Positions 1 to 8,287 of a stretch of DNA of 44,495 bases are shown here, in pieces; the first letter of the stretch is position 1, and each line of letters opens with the position of its first letter. This DNA is from Hydrogenophilales bacterium (GTDB lineage Bacteria > Pseudomonadota > Gammaproteobacteria > Burkholderiales > Thiobacillaceae). The notes under the pieces were generated by a model that saw only the letters and a list, made by a program, of their open reading frames with translations, was not told the DNA's origin and made no database searches. The stretch is from the NCBI GenBank assembly GCA_024636775.1, contig JAGXGP010000112.1, positions 1-44,495 of the forward strand, written 5' to 3'. The position numbers and the translations under genes were made by a program.

Positions 1-459
1 CGGAAACAGCGCTACCTTGCGCTGGGCAAAACGCTCGGCGGCGTCCTTGCTGCGGGTCGTGCCTTCGCCCGCCCGATGGGCCCAGATTTCCGCCCCCAGT
101 TCCTTGAATACCTGCAAGCCATAGTAATGATCGGCATGGTAATGGCTGACGATGACGCGCTTGATCGGCTGACTGGTGATTTTACGAATCACCTGGACCA
201 GTTTTTTGGCCAGCGGCGGCGAGGCCAGTGCATCGAAAACCACGACGCCATCGCGCGTGACGACAAACCCGGCGTTGGACATGAAGCCCTGGTTGGCACT
301 GGACGCAGCCCCCGGCAGGCCTTGCACGAAATAGCTGTGGGTGCCGACCTTGATGGCTTTCATGGGTACGCTCACCTCGGCCATTGCAGGTTGCGTCGCC
401 GCATGGGCAGCCGGTAGCAGGCCCAGGCATAACAGGGAGAACAGCAGGCTAGCAATCAT
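1..459 (-). CDS. Secreted metallo-beta-lactamase-fold hydrolase (3' end outside window)
   Basis: The frame reads from an ATG at 459 through the window edge (153 codons), so the C-terminus is missing. Residues 1 to about 20 form a signal peptide ending in Ala-His-Ala, which suggests a periplasmic enzyme. The metal-binding motif HYHADH follows a strand-loop typical of the fold (VIVSHYHADHYYG near residue 110). This supports a zinc-dependent hydrolase of the SoxH/BcII-like class, but the substrate cannot be inferred. The start is backed by GGAG six bases upstream in the minus direction. It is transcribed divergently from the operon beginning at 688. Family assignment is secure from the motif; specific function is unknown. 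Confidence 0.85.
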   Translation of the reverse strand, partial: MIASLLFSLLCLGLLPAAHAATQPAMAEVSVPMKAIKVGTHSYFVQGLPGAASSANQGFMSNAGFVVTRDGVVVFDALASPPLAKKLVQVIRKITSQPIKRVIVSHYHADHYYGLQVFKELGAEIWAHRAGEGTTRSKDAAERFAQRKVALFP

Positions 460-483
460 GAAGACTCCAAAAAATGAGTAACT

Positions 484-489
484 ATTATA
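484..489 (-). promoter_or_regulatory. Candidate -10 box of the metallo-hydrolase gene
   Basis: A perfect TATAAT is read on the minus strand about 25 bases before the start at 459. No convincing -35 element lies 17 bases upstream, so this is a weak promoter call. Confidence 0.3.
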
Positions 490-687
490 AACATCACAAA
501 ATGACGAGGCTGGCTGAACGGGTGAATCACGTACTGGGTATTCCCGTCAGGTCATCGCGTCAGGCTGCGATTCGGAAGACATAGACTGGACCGATATCAG
601 GTGCGAACGTTCGGATGGCTTCACTCCGCTTCTGGGTGGATGGAGTCTGGCCTGTGGTATCTTCGCGAGGTGAAATGGGGGAAATCG

Positions 688-1215
688 GTGTTCAAAAAAC
701 AGTGGCCAGCTTTTTTGCTGGCATTCGTATTACCGCTTCTGGCGGTGTTCTGGTGGTGGGGCGGATTCAGCTCGGTCAGCGTTTCGGAGACTGAGGCAGG
801 GCCTTATCGCTATGCCTACATCGACTACGAAGGGCCGATCAGCAATATGCGCAAATCCCAGCGTACCGCCCTGGATAAATTCACCGTCGCCAAGGTGGCT
901 GCAGGCGACACCATCAGCGTGATACTCACAGACCCGCGTGCGGCCAACGGTAAAGTGCGCGCCCAACTGGGTTACACCCTGGCCGTCAACGCTCCCGTTC
1001 CTGCCGGTATGAAAGAAGGTCGCATCGAGCGCCGTGCGATTTATGCCGCCCATGTTCAGGCTGCAACATTACTGGCGCCGTCCAAAACGTATCTGGCCTT
1101 ATCTGAAACCCTGGAGTCGAAAGGTAAAACCCTTGTCATGCCGACAGTCGAACTCTATCGACCAGCCGGGCAGGCAAGCCGGATCGGCACCTTTACATTG
1201 GAAATGGATCGCTGA
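688..1215 (+). CDS. Membrane-anchored protein with periplasmic domain, possible GyrI-like effector-binding fold
   Basis: This is a 175-residue protein if translation begins at the GTG at 688, which has GGGGGA six bases upstream. In-frame GTG codons at 601 and 670 are possible but lack such a site. Residues 8-25 are one strongly hydrophobic, tryptophan-rich segment followed by about 145 residues that would be periplasmic. The segment beginning YIDYEGPISNM and the later GYTLAV and PTVELYRP strands faintly recall GyrI-like small-molecule binding domains; this is a low-certainty inference. It is the first gene of a four-gene run, and its stop overlaps the next start (TGATG). Confidence 0.7.
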   Translation: MFKKQWPAFLLAFVLPLLAVFWWWGGFSSVSVSETEAGPYRYAYIDYEGPISNMRKSQRTALDKFTVAKVAAGDTISVILTDPRAANGKVRAQLGYTLAVNAPVPAGMKEGRIERRAIYAAHVQAATLLAPSKTYLALSETLESKGKTLVMPTVELYRPAGQASRIGTFTLEMDR

Positions 1216-2132
1216 TGGCTTTTTTCTCCGTTCTTGCCGCCGTTGCCCTCGAACACATGCGCCCGCTGCGGCACAGGTTGCCGCATTATCAGCTATACAC
1301 CCGTTTCATTCTGTGGCTGGACCGGCGCTTGAACGCAGGTGAATACAGCCATGGCGCTATCGCCTGGGCACTGGCTGCGCTGCCGGTGTTAGTGGGCGTG
1401 TGGTTGATTTTTTCTGTACTCAGCGGTATCCATCCTGTGCTGGGTTGGGTCTGGAATGTGGTGGTGTTGTACTTCACCATGGGCTTCAAATACTTCAGCG
1501 ATACGGCTGAGCAGATTGCTCGATTGTTGCGCGCCGGTGATCTCGATGGTGCACGTGCGTTGCTGGTTGATTGGCGAGGTGGCGATGCCAGTGAATTCAG
1601 CGAGGATGACATCACGCGCGTCACAATCGAACAGACGATGACGTCGAGCCACCGGCAAATGTTCGGCGTGCTGTTCTGGTTTGTGCTGCTGATTCCGCTT
1701 GGCCCTGTTGGTGCGGTGTTGTTTCGCTGCGCTTCGATATTGTCGCGACGTTGGGTAGACTCGCGGGGACGGTTCGGTGTATGCGCACAGCGTGTGTTTC
1801 ATTTCATCAACTGGTTGCCTGCGCGCCTGACTGCTTTGACTTATGCCATCGCCGGAAACTTCGAGGATGCAACCTTTTGCTGGCGCACCCAGGCGCCAAC
1901 CTGGCCAGAAACAGAAGAAGGCGTCGTGCTCGCTGCTGGCGCGGGCGCCATGGGTTTACAGTTAGGGCAGAGTATCAAAATAGGCAATGAAACCGTATGG
2001 CGACCTGAACTCGGCACGGGTCAGTCTCCTGAAGTCGATGGCATCGACAGCGCAGTGAGCATGATCTGGCGTGGTCTGGTGATCTGGTTGGTGGCAGGTT
2101 TGCTTGTCGTCATCGCGGGTTGGGTGGCGTAA
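1215..2132 (+). CDS. CobD/CbiB-family (AmpE-like) membrane protein
   Basis: The 305-residue protein has four to five hydrophobic segments (about 50-75, 78-95, 150-175 and 280-303). Its arrangement matches the CobD/CbiB superfamily: an N-terminal HMRPL segment, a ...YFTMGFKYFSD... helix, an FWFVLLIPLGPVGAVLFR segment, and a RLTALTYAIAGNFEDA stretch. True CbiB makes adenosylcobinamide phosphate. No other cobalamin genes are nearby and many betaproteobacteria carry this paralogue in other contexts, so cobalamin synthesis is not established; AmpE-like signalling is an alternative. It overlaps its upstream gene by one base and precedes the SpmAB fusion by six bases. Confidence 0.8.
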   Translation: MAFFSVLAAVALEHMRPLRHRLPHYQLYTRFILWLDRRLNAGEYSHGAIAWALAALPVLVGVWLIFSVLSGIHPVLGWVWNVVVLYFTMGFKYFSDTAEQIARLLRAGDLDGARALLVDWRGGDASEFSEDDITRVTIEQTMTSSHRQMFGVLFWFVLLIPLGPVGAVLFRCASILSRRWVDSRGRFGVCAQRVFHFINWLPARLTALTYAIAGNFEDATFCWRTQAPTWPETEEGVVLAAGAGAMGLQLGQSIKIGNETVWRPELGTGQSPEVDGIDSAVSMIWRGLVIWLVAGLLVVIAGWVA

Positions 2133-2138
2133 CGCCTT

Positions 2139-3377
2139 ATGCTCAATGCGCTGTGGATCGGCTTCATTCTCGTTGCCTTTCTGATTGCGTGTTTCAAGCT
2201 TATCTTTCTAGGCGATGCCGGAATTTTTGCAGCGCTGGTCAAGGCATTATTCGACAGCAGCAAAACCGCATTTGAAATTGCCCTCGGCCTGACCGGCGTG
2301 ATGGCACTGTGGCTGGGCGTCATGAAGATCGGCGAGCGTGCCGGCATGCTGGACCTTCTCACGCGTGGTCTCGCCCCCTTGTTCAAACGACTTTTTCCCG
2401 AAGTACCGCCCAATCATCCAGCACTCGGTGCGATGACCATGAACATGGGCGCGAACATGCTGGGCCTTGACAACGCAGCAACGCCGCTTGGCATAAAGGC
2501 AATGCAGGAATTGCAAAAGCTTAATCCCACGCCAGATACCGCAAGCGATGCGCAAATTCTTTTTCTGGTTATCAACACCGCCTCGGTCACCCTGCTGCCG
2601 GTCACCATCTTCACCTACCGCGCGCAGATGGGCGCGGCGGACCCAACCGACGTTTTCGTGCCGCTGCTCATTACGACCTATATTGGCACCCTGGTAGGGC
2701 TACTGGTTACCGGGTTGTATCAACGATTGCACCTGTGGAACCGCGTCACTCTAAGCTATCTGGGTGGCGCCACCGCGATCATAGGTGGGTTGGTGGTGTA
2801 CTTTGGCAGCCTTGATGCCGCGGAGATGACGCGGCAGTCGTCCATTCTCAGCAATGTGTTGTTGTTTGGTCTGGTTAGTACTTTTCTGTTGATGGCTGTG
2901 TGGCGCAGGGTCAATGCCTACGAAGCGTTCATCGAAGGCGCGAAAGAGGGGTTTCAGACCGCCGTCATGATTATTCCGTATTTGGTCGCTATGCTGGTAG
3001 CCATTGCCGTATTCCGCGCGAGCGGTGCGCTTGAGCTGCTGATGAACGGCATGCGGGGTGTCATTTTGGGTTTCGGCTACGACGCGCGCTGGGTCGATGC
3101 ACTGCCGACTGCCTTGATGAAACCGTTCTCCGGCAGCGGTGCGCGTGCCATGATGATTGACACCATGCAGACACACGGTGCGGACTCCTTTGCCGGGCGG
3201 CTTGCCTCCATCGTGCAGGGCAGCACCGAGACGACGTTTTACGTGCTGGCCGTATATTTCGGTGCAGTCGGCATCAAGCGCGTGCGGCATGCCGTGACAT
3301 GTGGGCTGATTGCTGACGTGGCTGGCATTCTGGCGGCCATTGGTATGGCTTACCTCTTCTTTGGTACCTACAAATGA
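2139..3377 (+). CDS. SpmA-SpmB fusion, nucleoside-recognition (Gate) domain membrane protein
   Basis: The 412-residue polytopic protein corresponds to SpmA (residues 1 to about 200) fused to SpmB (about 210-412). Each half carries a Gate/nucleoside-recognition domain; recognisable stretches are MTMNMGANMLGLDNAATPLG in the first half and PFSGSGARAMMIDTM in the second, ending in a GSTETTFYVLAVYFG-type segment. In spore formers SpmA and SpmB are needed for spore core dehydration. This organism shows no sign of sporulation, so transport or some other membrane role is more likely here. It sits between the CbiB-like gene and ppx, overlapping ppx by four bases (ATGA). Confidence 0.88.
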   Translation: MLNALWIGFILVAFLIACFKLIFLGDAGIFAALVKALFDSSKTAFEIALGLTGVMALWLGVMKIGERAGMLDLLTRGLAPLFKRLFPEVPPNHPALGAMTMNMGANMLGLDNAATPLGIKAMQELQKLNPTPDTASDAQILFLVINTASVTLLPVTIFTYRAQMGAADPTDVFVPLLITTYIGTLVGLLVTGLYQRLHLWNRVTLSYLGGATAIIGGLVVYFGSLDAAEMTRQSSILSNVLLFGLVSTFLLMAVWRRVNAYEAFIEGAKEGFQTAVMIIPYLVAMLVAIAVFRASGALELLMNGMRGVILGFGYDARWVDALPTALMKPFSGSGARAMMIDTMQTHGADSFAGRLASIVQGSTETTFYVLAVYFGAVGIKRVRHAVTCGLIADVAGILAAIGMAYLFFGTYK

Positions 3378-4852
3378 AATCCTACGACACGCTTGCGGCA
3401 GTCGACATGGGCTCCAACTCCTTTCGTCTGGAAGTGGTGCGCGTGTCTGGCGATCAGCTCTATCCGCTCGATTCGCTGAAAGAAACCGTGCGTCTTGCTG
3501 GCGGACTCAACGACGAAAAAAAACTCGATGAAGCCACCCAGGCCAGCGCGCTGGCCTGCTTGCAACGTTTTGGCGAACGTCTGCGTGGCCTGTCTCCCGA
3601 AGCCGTGCGCTGCGTCGGCACCTCGGCGCTGCGCATTGCCAAAAATGCCGATGCATTCATTCGCAAAGCGGAGGTCGCGCTGGGTCATCCGATCGAGATC
3701 GTTGCCGGGCGCGAAGAGGCGCGGCTGATTTATCTGGGCGTAGCGCATTCGTTACCTGCTTCACCCAATAGCCGCCTGGTGGTGGATATCGGCGGAGGCT
3801 CAACCGAGGTGATCATCGGACAGGGGCTCAACCCCCGCGAAGGCGAAAGCCTGCACATGGGATGCGTCAATTTTTCGCAGCGCTTTTTTGCCGGGGGCGT
3901 AATAGACAAGGCTGCGATGAGAGCTGCCGAGGTGACTGCCCGGGTCGAAGTCGAGCGCATCGCCAAAAAGTTTTCCCGGGACAATTGGCAGCAGGCCCTG
4001 GGTTCCAGCGGCACAGCGCGCGCACTGCGCGAAATTCTCGAAAAAAATGGCTTGTCGGAAAACGGGATTACGGCAGATGGGCTGGCAAAGTTGCGAAGCA
4101 TGATGATCAAGGCAGGACATAACGATGCGCTGGAGCTTGCCGGATTGCGCAGCGATCGCCGTCCCGTTATCGCCGGTGGATTCGCCATCATGGCGGGATT
4201 GTTTGCCGAGCTTGGCATCGAGCAGATGGATGTGGCGGAAACTGCCATGCGCGAAGGCATTTTGTATGACTTGCTCGGGCGTTTTCACCAGCAGGACATG
4301 CGCGAGGCTACGGTCGATGAATTCATGCGCCGCTATCACATCGATACTCAGCAGGCAGCACGCGTCAGCCAACTGGCACTCAAACTATGGGTCTCGACCG
4401 GAGCCAGCAGTGAAAACGACATGCGTTTTCTCGACTGGGCTGCGCGGCTGCATGAAATTGGTTTGTCGGTATCGCATAGCGGCTATCACCGTCATTCAGG
4501 CTACATTCTGGAAAATGCCGATATGCCAGGTTTTTCGCGTTCCGATCAAGCGCGATTGGCCTTGCTGACACGTGCACAGCGTGGCGTGCTGCTCAAATTA
4601 CAGGAGTTTTCTGCCGAGTCTGCGTTAGCAGAGAATGATCGCTTGCTGATTTGGTTTCTGCGTCAGGCCGTTATTTTGTGTCGTAGTCGCGCCAAACCGG
4701 ACTTGCCGGAACTCAAGGTGGAAGTGACCGGAAAACGCATTCGTCTCGCTTTGCCTGAAGGCTGGCTGGAAAACCGTCCACTGACCCAGCGCGCACTGGA
4801 AGAAGAAGCCGTCCACTGGCATGCCGTGGGGATCAAATACGTATTTGGTTAG
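3374..4852 (+). CDS. ppx: Exopolyphosphatase (Ppx/GppA family)
   Basis: The 492-residue protein is typical in length for Ppx. The N-terminal ASKHA phosphate-binding loop is present (DMGSNSFRLEV, residues 11-21), as is the second motif VVDIGGGSTEV (around residue 137). After about residue 310 a C-terminal HD-like helical region follows (RLHEIGLSVSHSGYHRHSGYI). The enzyme removes terminal phosphate from polyphosphate and/or hydrolyses pppGpp. Its start overlaps the upstream stop (ATGA), so it is probably co-transcribed with the SpmAB fusion. The polyphosphate kinase that makes its substrate lies far away at 32977-35034. Confidence 0.95.
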   Translation: MKSYDTLAAVDMGSNSFRLEVVRVSGDQLYPLDSLKETVRLAGGLNDEKKLDEATQASALACLQRFGERLRGLSPEAVRCVGTSALRIAKNADAFIRKAEVALGHPIEIVAGREEARLIYLGVAHSLPASPNSRLVVDIGGGSTEVIIGQGLNPREGESLHMGCVNFSQRFFAGGVIDKAAMRAAEVTARVEVERIAKKFSRDNWQQALGSSGTARALREILEKNGLSENGITADGLAKLRSMMIKAGHNDALELAGLRSDRRPVIAGGFAIMAGLFAELGIEQMDVAETAMREGILYDLLGRFHQQDMREATVDEFMRRYHIDTQQAARVSQLALKLWVSTGASSENDMRFLDWAARLHEIGLSVSHSGYHRHSGYILENADMPGFSRSDQARLALLTRAQRGVLLKLQEFSAESALAENDRLLIWFLRQAVILCRSRAKPDLPELKVEVTGKRIRLALPEGWLENRPLTQRALEEEAVHWHAVGIKYVFG

Positions 4853-4861
4853 ATGGAGTGT

Positions 4862-5137
4862 CTAGCCTATTCGATATCGTTTGCGTACTGGCTCAATGAT
4901 GTTCCACACACATGACATGCCAGCAGGAAAGGTCACCAGATTGCCTTTGCAAATTTCAACCGGATCGCCTCCTTCGTGCGTGATGATTGCCCGACCTTCG
5001 ATAATGTAGCTGGTTTCAGCCTCTGCATACGTCCACGGCATGATCGAGCTTTCTTTTTCCCATTCAGGCCAAACGTTGACTTTCAGCTTTGAAAGGCGGG
5101 TTGCATCCGGATGCGCTTCGATTTTTATTCTTTTCAT
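4862..5137 (-). CDS. Cupin-domain protein (DUF861/EutQ-like)
   Basis: The 91-residue single-domain cupin has the usual beta-strand pattern: a SYIIEGRAIIT strand followed by GNLVTFPAGMSCVWNI. This resembles Cupin_3 (DUF861) proteins. The ATG at 5137 is chosen because the family begins just before the KRIKIE strand; an upstream in-frame ATG at 5212 would add a tail not expected in the family. It is convergent with ppx nine bases away. Metal-binding histidines are largely absent, which is common in this subfamily. Function unknown. Confidence 0.8.
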   Translation of the reverse strand: MKRIKIEAHPDATRLSKLKVNVWPEWEKESSIMPWTYAEAETSYIIEGRAIITHEGGDPVEICKGNLVTFPAGMSCVWNIIEPVRKRYRIG

Positions 5138-5215
5138 CTCTGGTTTCCGTTTTTGGCTGATACATTTATACCATACGGCTCCCAGAGTTTGAAAAAATTG
5201 GTTATAGATCAACGT

Positions 5216-5929
5216 TCAGGGACAAGCGGGCTGCGCCAGCGCTTGCAAGGTTTTGCCCTGGTCATTCAACAAAAACGCCGCCACACCCAAATCGGCTGCT
5301 TTCCACTCGGCCTGCAAAATGAAGCGATGGCGTGAGCGGGGTTCGAGTGGGCCAACCAGTTCGCGTACGACATAGTCGTGATTCAACGTGCGCCTGGCAT
5401 TTTCGCCCGCCACCACCCTGGAGCTAAGCCGGTTTTCATACAGTGCCAGGAAGAGCTGCGCCTTGTTGTCACCGGCTGAAGCTATAAAGCGGCTGTCAAC
5501 CTGGGCGTCGATGCTCTTGTGCGCCTGGATCAGCGTCAGGCTGAGATTCACCTGAGCTGGCGCGGGCTTCAATAAGGGATTACGGGTGCGATGCCAGTTG
5601 CGGTGGTCGGCGCCATCCAGCATCACCTGCGGCGTATACACCCACCCCAGCCCACTGTTGCGGGCGCGCTGACGCTGACTGAAGGTAGCCTGGGCAAAAG
5701 GATCGCGCCAACCCAGCTTGTCCCAGTAGTCAACATGAAAAGCCATTGGGACAACACCGCTATTCGGTGATAGATGCGATAGCCAGCGGTCGGCTGGTGG
5801 GCAGGAACTGCAACCCTCCGAGGTGTACAACTCCAGCAGGCTGTTGCGTGTTACGCCGCTGGTGGCGGTGCAGGTGGCCGCATGGGCGGCGGGGGCAAAC
5901 AGGGCACAGGCCAATAAGAACGTGCGCAT
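5216..5929 (-). CDS. Secreted thioredoxin-like DUF1223 protein
   Basis: The 237-residue protein has a signal peptide (residues 1-17, ending AHA) and the DUF1223 signature LLELYTSEGCSSCPPADRW, in which Cys40 and Cys43 form a CxxC pair in a thioredoxin-like fold. These proteins are exported and their redox partner is not known. The ATG at 5929 is preferred over one four codons upstream because GGAGAG lies four bases before it. It is followed by the cupin gene about 80 bases downstream on the same strand, but with no evident coupling. Confidence 0.88.
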   Translation of the reverse strand: MRTFLLACALFAPAAHAATCTATSGVTRNSLLELYTSEGCSSCPPADRWLSHLSPNSGVVPMAFHVDYWDKLGWRDPFAQATFSQRQRARNSGLGWVYTPQVMLDGADHRNWHRTRNPLLKPAPAQVNLSLTLIQAHKSIDAQVDSRFIASAGDNKAQLFLALYENRLSSRVVAGENARRTLNHDYVVRELVGPLEPRSRHRFILQAEWKAADLGVAAFLLNDQGKTLQALAQPACP

Positions 5930-6089
5930 GAGACTCTCCATCTGGAAATCTTCTGGTCGTGCAAGGGGCTGATTCCCTTACACAACCAATCGGAATTGAC
6001 GTGATGAAGATGCCTGAGTTTTTGCTGTTTTGGGGTCACTTCCTTTGACTACTATGCAGTAGCTGAATTGGACTGCCCTGGATAGGCAA

Positions 6090-6950
6090 TCAAGATGCCA
6101 ACTTGCTTTTCAGAAAGGCGACACTGCGTGACCAGGCCAACTTGGCCGCCTGTGGGCTGTAGCGGGCTTCCGACGTGTCGTTGTTGAAAGCATAGTTAAC
6201 GCCTTCATAAATGTGCAACTCATAAGGCTTGTTGGCCTGCTTGAGCGCACTTTCGAAGTCTGCAATGCCTTCGTTGATGCGTTTGTCGAGCCTCGCGTAG
6301 TGCAGCAACAGCGGCGCCTGGATTTTCTCCACCTCCGCCGCCTTGGGTTGTCGGCCGTAGTAGACCACCCCAGCAGCGAGGGAAGGTTCATTTACAGCCA
6401 GATCGCCCACCATGCCACCGCCCCAGCAAAATCCCATCGTGCCCACTTTGCCATTGCCATTCGCATGCTTCGAGAGCCAGTCCACGGCGGCACGCAAGTT
6501 CGCAACAGTCTGTGTGCCATCAAGCTTGCCGATCATCTCGCGTGCGGCGTCCTCGTTTGACGGGGTACCCCCCAGCGGTGAGAGCAGATCAGGTGCAAGC
6601 ACGAGAAACCCCTCCAGTGCCATCCGTCGCGCGACATCTTCGATATGGGGGTTGAGTCCGCGATTCTCGTGAATCACGATGACTGCAGGTAGCTTGCCCG
6701 TGCCTTTGGGCCGGGCCAGGTAGGCCTTGATTTCGCCCGTGGCACCGGGATAGCCAGTGTGTGCTGTTTCCAGTCGCGCATCTTCCGCAGCCACGCGCGC
6801 CGCGTGGGCCTGATTCGCAGCGAGCAGGGGAACCAGGGCCGATGCCGCAGCAAGGCTACCGGTCAGCTTCGCCAGTCGGGTCAGAAAAAACCGGCGATCG
6901 AGTGGGGTATGCGTGTATTCGTCATACAGGTCGATGATTGTCTGATCCAT
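6090..6950 (-). CDS. Tat-exported dienelactone-hydrolase-like protein, catalytic His replaced by Tyr
   Basis: The 286-residue alpha/beta hydrolase has a twin-arginine signal (DRRFFLTRL at 18-26, then a hydrophobic stretch to about residue 50), so it is probably folded in the cytoplasm and then exported. The nucleophile elbow is GFCWGG with Cys175, and Asp222 in LLHYARLDKRI is the expected acid. The position of the third catalytic residue reads VNYAFNND with Tyr253, where the family normally has His (HAF). A single C-to-T change (CAT to TAT) would explain it. The start has GGAG eight bases upstream. The protein may be inactive or altered in activity. Confidence 0.88.
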   Translation of the reverse strand: MDQTIIDLYDEYTHTPLDRRFFLTRLAKLTGSLAAASALVPLLAANQAHAARVAAEDARLETAHTGYPGATGEIKAYLARPKGTGKLPAVIVIHENRGLNPHIEDVARRMALEGFLVLAPDLLSPLGGTPSNEDAAREMIGKLDGTQTVANLRAAVDWLSKHANGNGKVGTMGFCWGGGMVGDLAVNEPSLAAGVVYYGRQPKAAEVEKIQAPLLLHYARLDKRINEGIADFESALKQANKPYELHIYEGVNYAFNNDTSEARYSPQAAKLAWSRSVAFLKSKLAS

Positions 6951-7023
6951 AGCGATTCTCCGGTCACTGTTGAATGAACGGGCCTGCTATAGCAAACCCC
7001 TTGAATAAGTCCTCAGGAAAACT

Positions 7024-7446
7024 TCAATCCCACCAGCACGCTACAGGTTCCATATCTGGCGGCATTTCAATGGCCTCGTAAGACTGACCTTCCACCCATC
7101 CCCACCAGCAATCATCGGGCATGAGATGCTCAGGAAACCACGTCGACACTTCCTCTGGCGGCTCGGAGGTGACGATCCAAACCGTGTCAGAGAACGGCCA
7201 ATCCGGACTGTCGAAAGCCGTCACTTGAACGCGAACATCAGCGACGTCTCTCATTTTTCGGATGCGTAGCAGCAATGCGTAGAACTCAGCGGGTTCAGGA
7301 ACGGTTTCCAGGTTGCAACCTATTGAACCCAATATATCGTTGCCCTCAAAAAATTCCTCAAGCGTCAAAAGCGGACGTGGAGTTTCGGCTAGTTCGGGGT
7401 CGCCATGCAAATTGACGCGATGGGTAATCTTGTCGAGTGCTGTCAC
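7024..7446 (-). CDS. Hypothetical acidic protein
   Basis: I do not recognise this 140-residue protein. It is soluble, acidic and rich in Pro and Trp (DCWWGWVEG near the end, terminating ACWWD), with no signal peptide or membrane segment. The GTG start at 7446 has AGGA eight bases upstream, which is better than any later ATG. Its shape (small, acidic, solitary) is reminiscent of immunity-like proteins, but no partner toxin is adjacent, so this is only an impression. Confidence 0.6.
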   Translation of the reverse strand: MTALDKITHRVNLHGDPELAETPRPLLTLEEFFEGNDILGSIGCNLETVPEPAEFYALLLRIRKMRDVADVRVQVTAFDSPDWPFSDTVWIVTSEPPEEVSTWFPEHLMPDDCWWGWVEGQSYEAIEMPPDMEPVACWWD

Positions 7447-7930
7447 AGAATTTTCCTGGATATTCTATACATGGATTATGGGCTGAATATCAAGAAGCGC
7501 TGCCTAATGGTTGGTTTGATTGAGGGTCCGAAAGAATCCAGTCTAAGTAACAAACTAGCCGCGCGCTTCATTGTGCGCATTAACCGGCTTAAACGGATTC
7601 TCATTACGCCCGGCTGGGTAGAGAGGCCACGACCTTTTGATACTAGCCAAACGCAAGCTCCGCTCCCGCCAGGAAAATTAAAATAACTTGAAAGCAGAGA
7701 CCGAAAAGATTGAGCGTATCGAATTGGAAGGGGCTAACGAAATTTGATCACGTCAGTTTATGCAAGTGTGGTTATCAGCAATGTCCTACATAAAAATCAT
7801 TGGGTGAGGCGTGGACGGGGTAGGCGACTCCAACGTATGGTCAAGGTGTTTGCTGGTGAGCTTGGCAGGCAGATGCAATCGTGCATCACTTTATACAATT
7901 TATTTATTGACTAGAAAGTGAGGGATGGAA
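7447..7930. other. Intergenic stretch without a supported gene
   Basis: The region is more A+T-rich than its surroundings. A plus-strand open frame between 7405 and 7686 overlaps the previous gene's 5' end and has no family resemblance or ribosome site. The right end contains a 6-bp-arm inverted repeat (7872-7887) and a TATACA-like element before the lipoprotein gene. Confidence 0.5.
7872..7887. promoter_or_regulatory. Inverted repeat, possible operator of the small lipoprotein gene
   Basis: GATGCA and TGCATC are separated by four bases. The site ends just before a TTATACAAT element (7890-7898) that could be a -10 box for the gene at 7931. Regulator unknown. Confidence 0.3.
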
Positions 7931-8176
7931 ATGAAGCTGACAACTGGATTACTCCTGGTACCTGCACTCGTCTTGGGACTTTCCGCATGCGACGTTAACA
8001 AAACGCAGGAAGGCAGCCTGCCTGATGTGGACGTGGATGTTAAGGGCGGACAAGTTCCAAAATACGATGTCGACGCGGGAGACGTGGACGTCAAAATGGA
8101 GAAAAAGGTTATCGAGGTCCCTACGCTTGAATACGACACGCCAGCCCAGGACCAGAAAGAAGACGGCACGAAGTAA
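7931..8176 (+). CDS. Small lipoprotein with Asp-Val repeats
   Basis: The 81-residue protein begins with a lipoprotein signal peptide ending in the lipobox LSAC (Cys20), so it should be lipidated. The mature part is short, charged and repetitive: LPDVDVDVKGG, then YDVDAGDVDVKMEKK. The ATG at 7931 is chosen over 7925 because GAGGG then lies six bases upstream. Function is not known. It stands alone, preceded by a possible operator and followed by a hairpin. Confidence 0.78.
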   Translation: MKLTTGLLLVPALVLGLSACDVNKTQEGSLPDVDVDVKGGQVPKYDVDAGDVDVKMEKKVIEVPTLEYDTPAQDQKEDGTK

Positions 8177-8249
8177 GGTCTTCTTTGGGGTTTGCGGTAA
8201 AGCGCATGGCTTGCCTAGCCCCTTACGCGCGAAATCCCAGGGTGGCGGA

Positions 8250-8287
8250 GGTTGGGTTTCACTCTTTGATAAAGAGCAGTCTCAACC
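8250..8287. terminator. Nested hairpin between convergent genes
   Basis: Outer arms GGTTG (8250-8254) and CAACC (8283-8287) enclose CTCTTT/AAAGAG with a three-base loop. There is no T-tract on either side, so terminator function is uncertain. It reaches six bases into the end of the methyltransferase gene. Confidence 0.35.

Noticed and set aside
7405-7686. Plus-strand open frame between the acidic hypothetical and the lipoprotein
   Set aside because: It overlaps the 5' end of the opposite gene, lacks a ribosome site and resembles no family.
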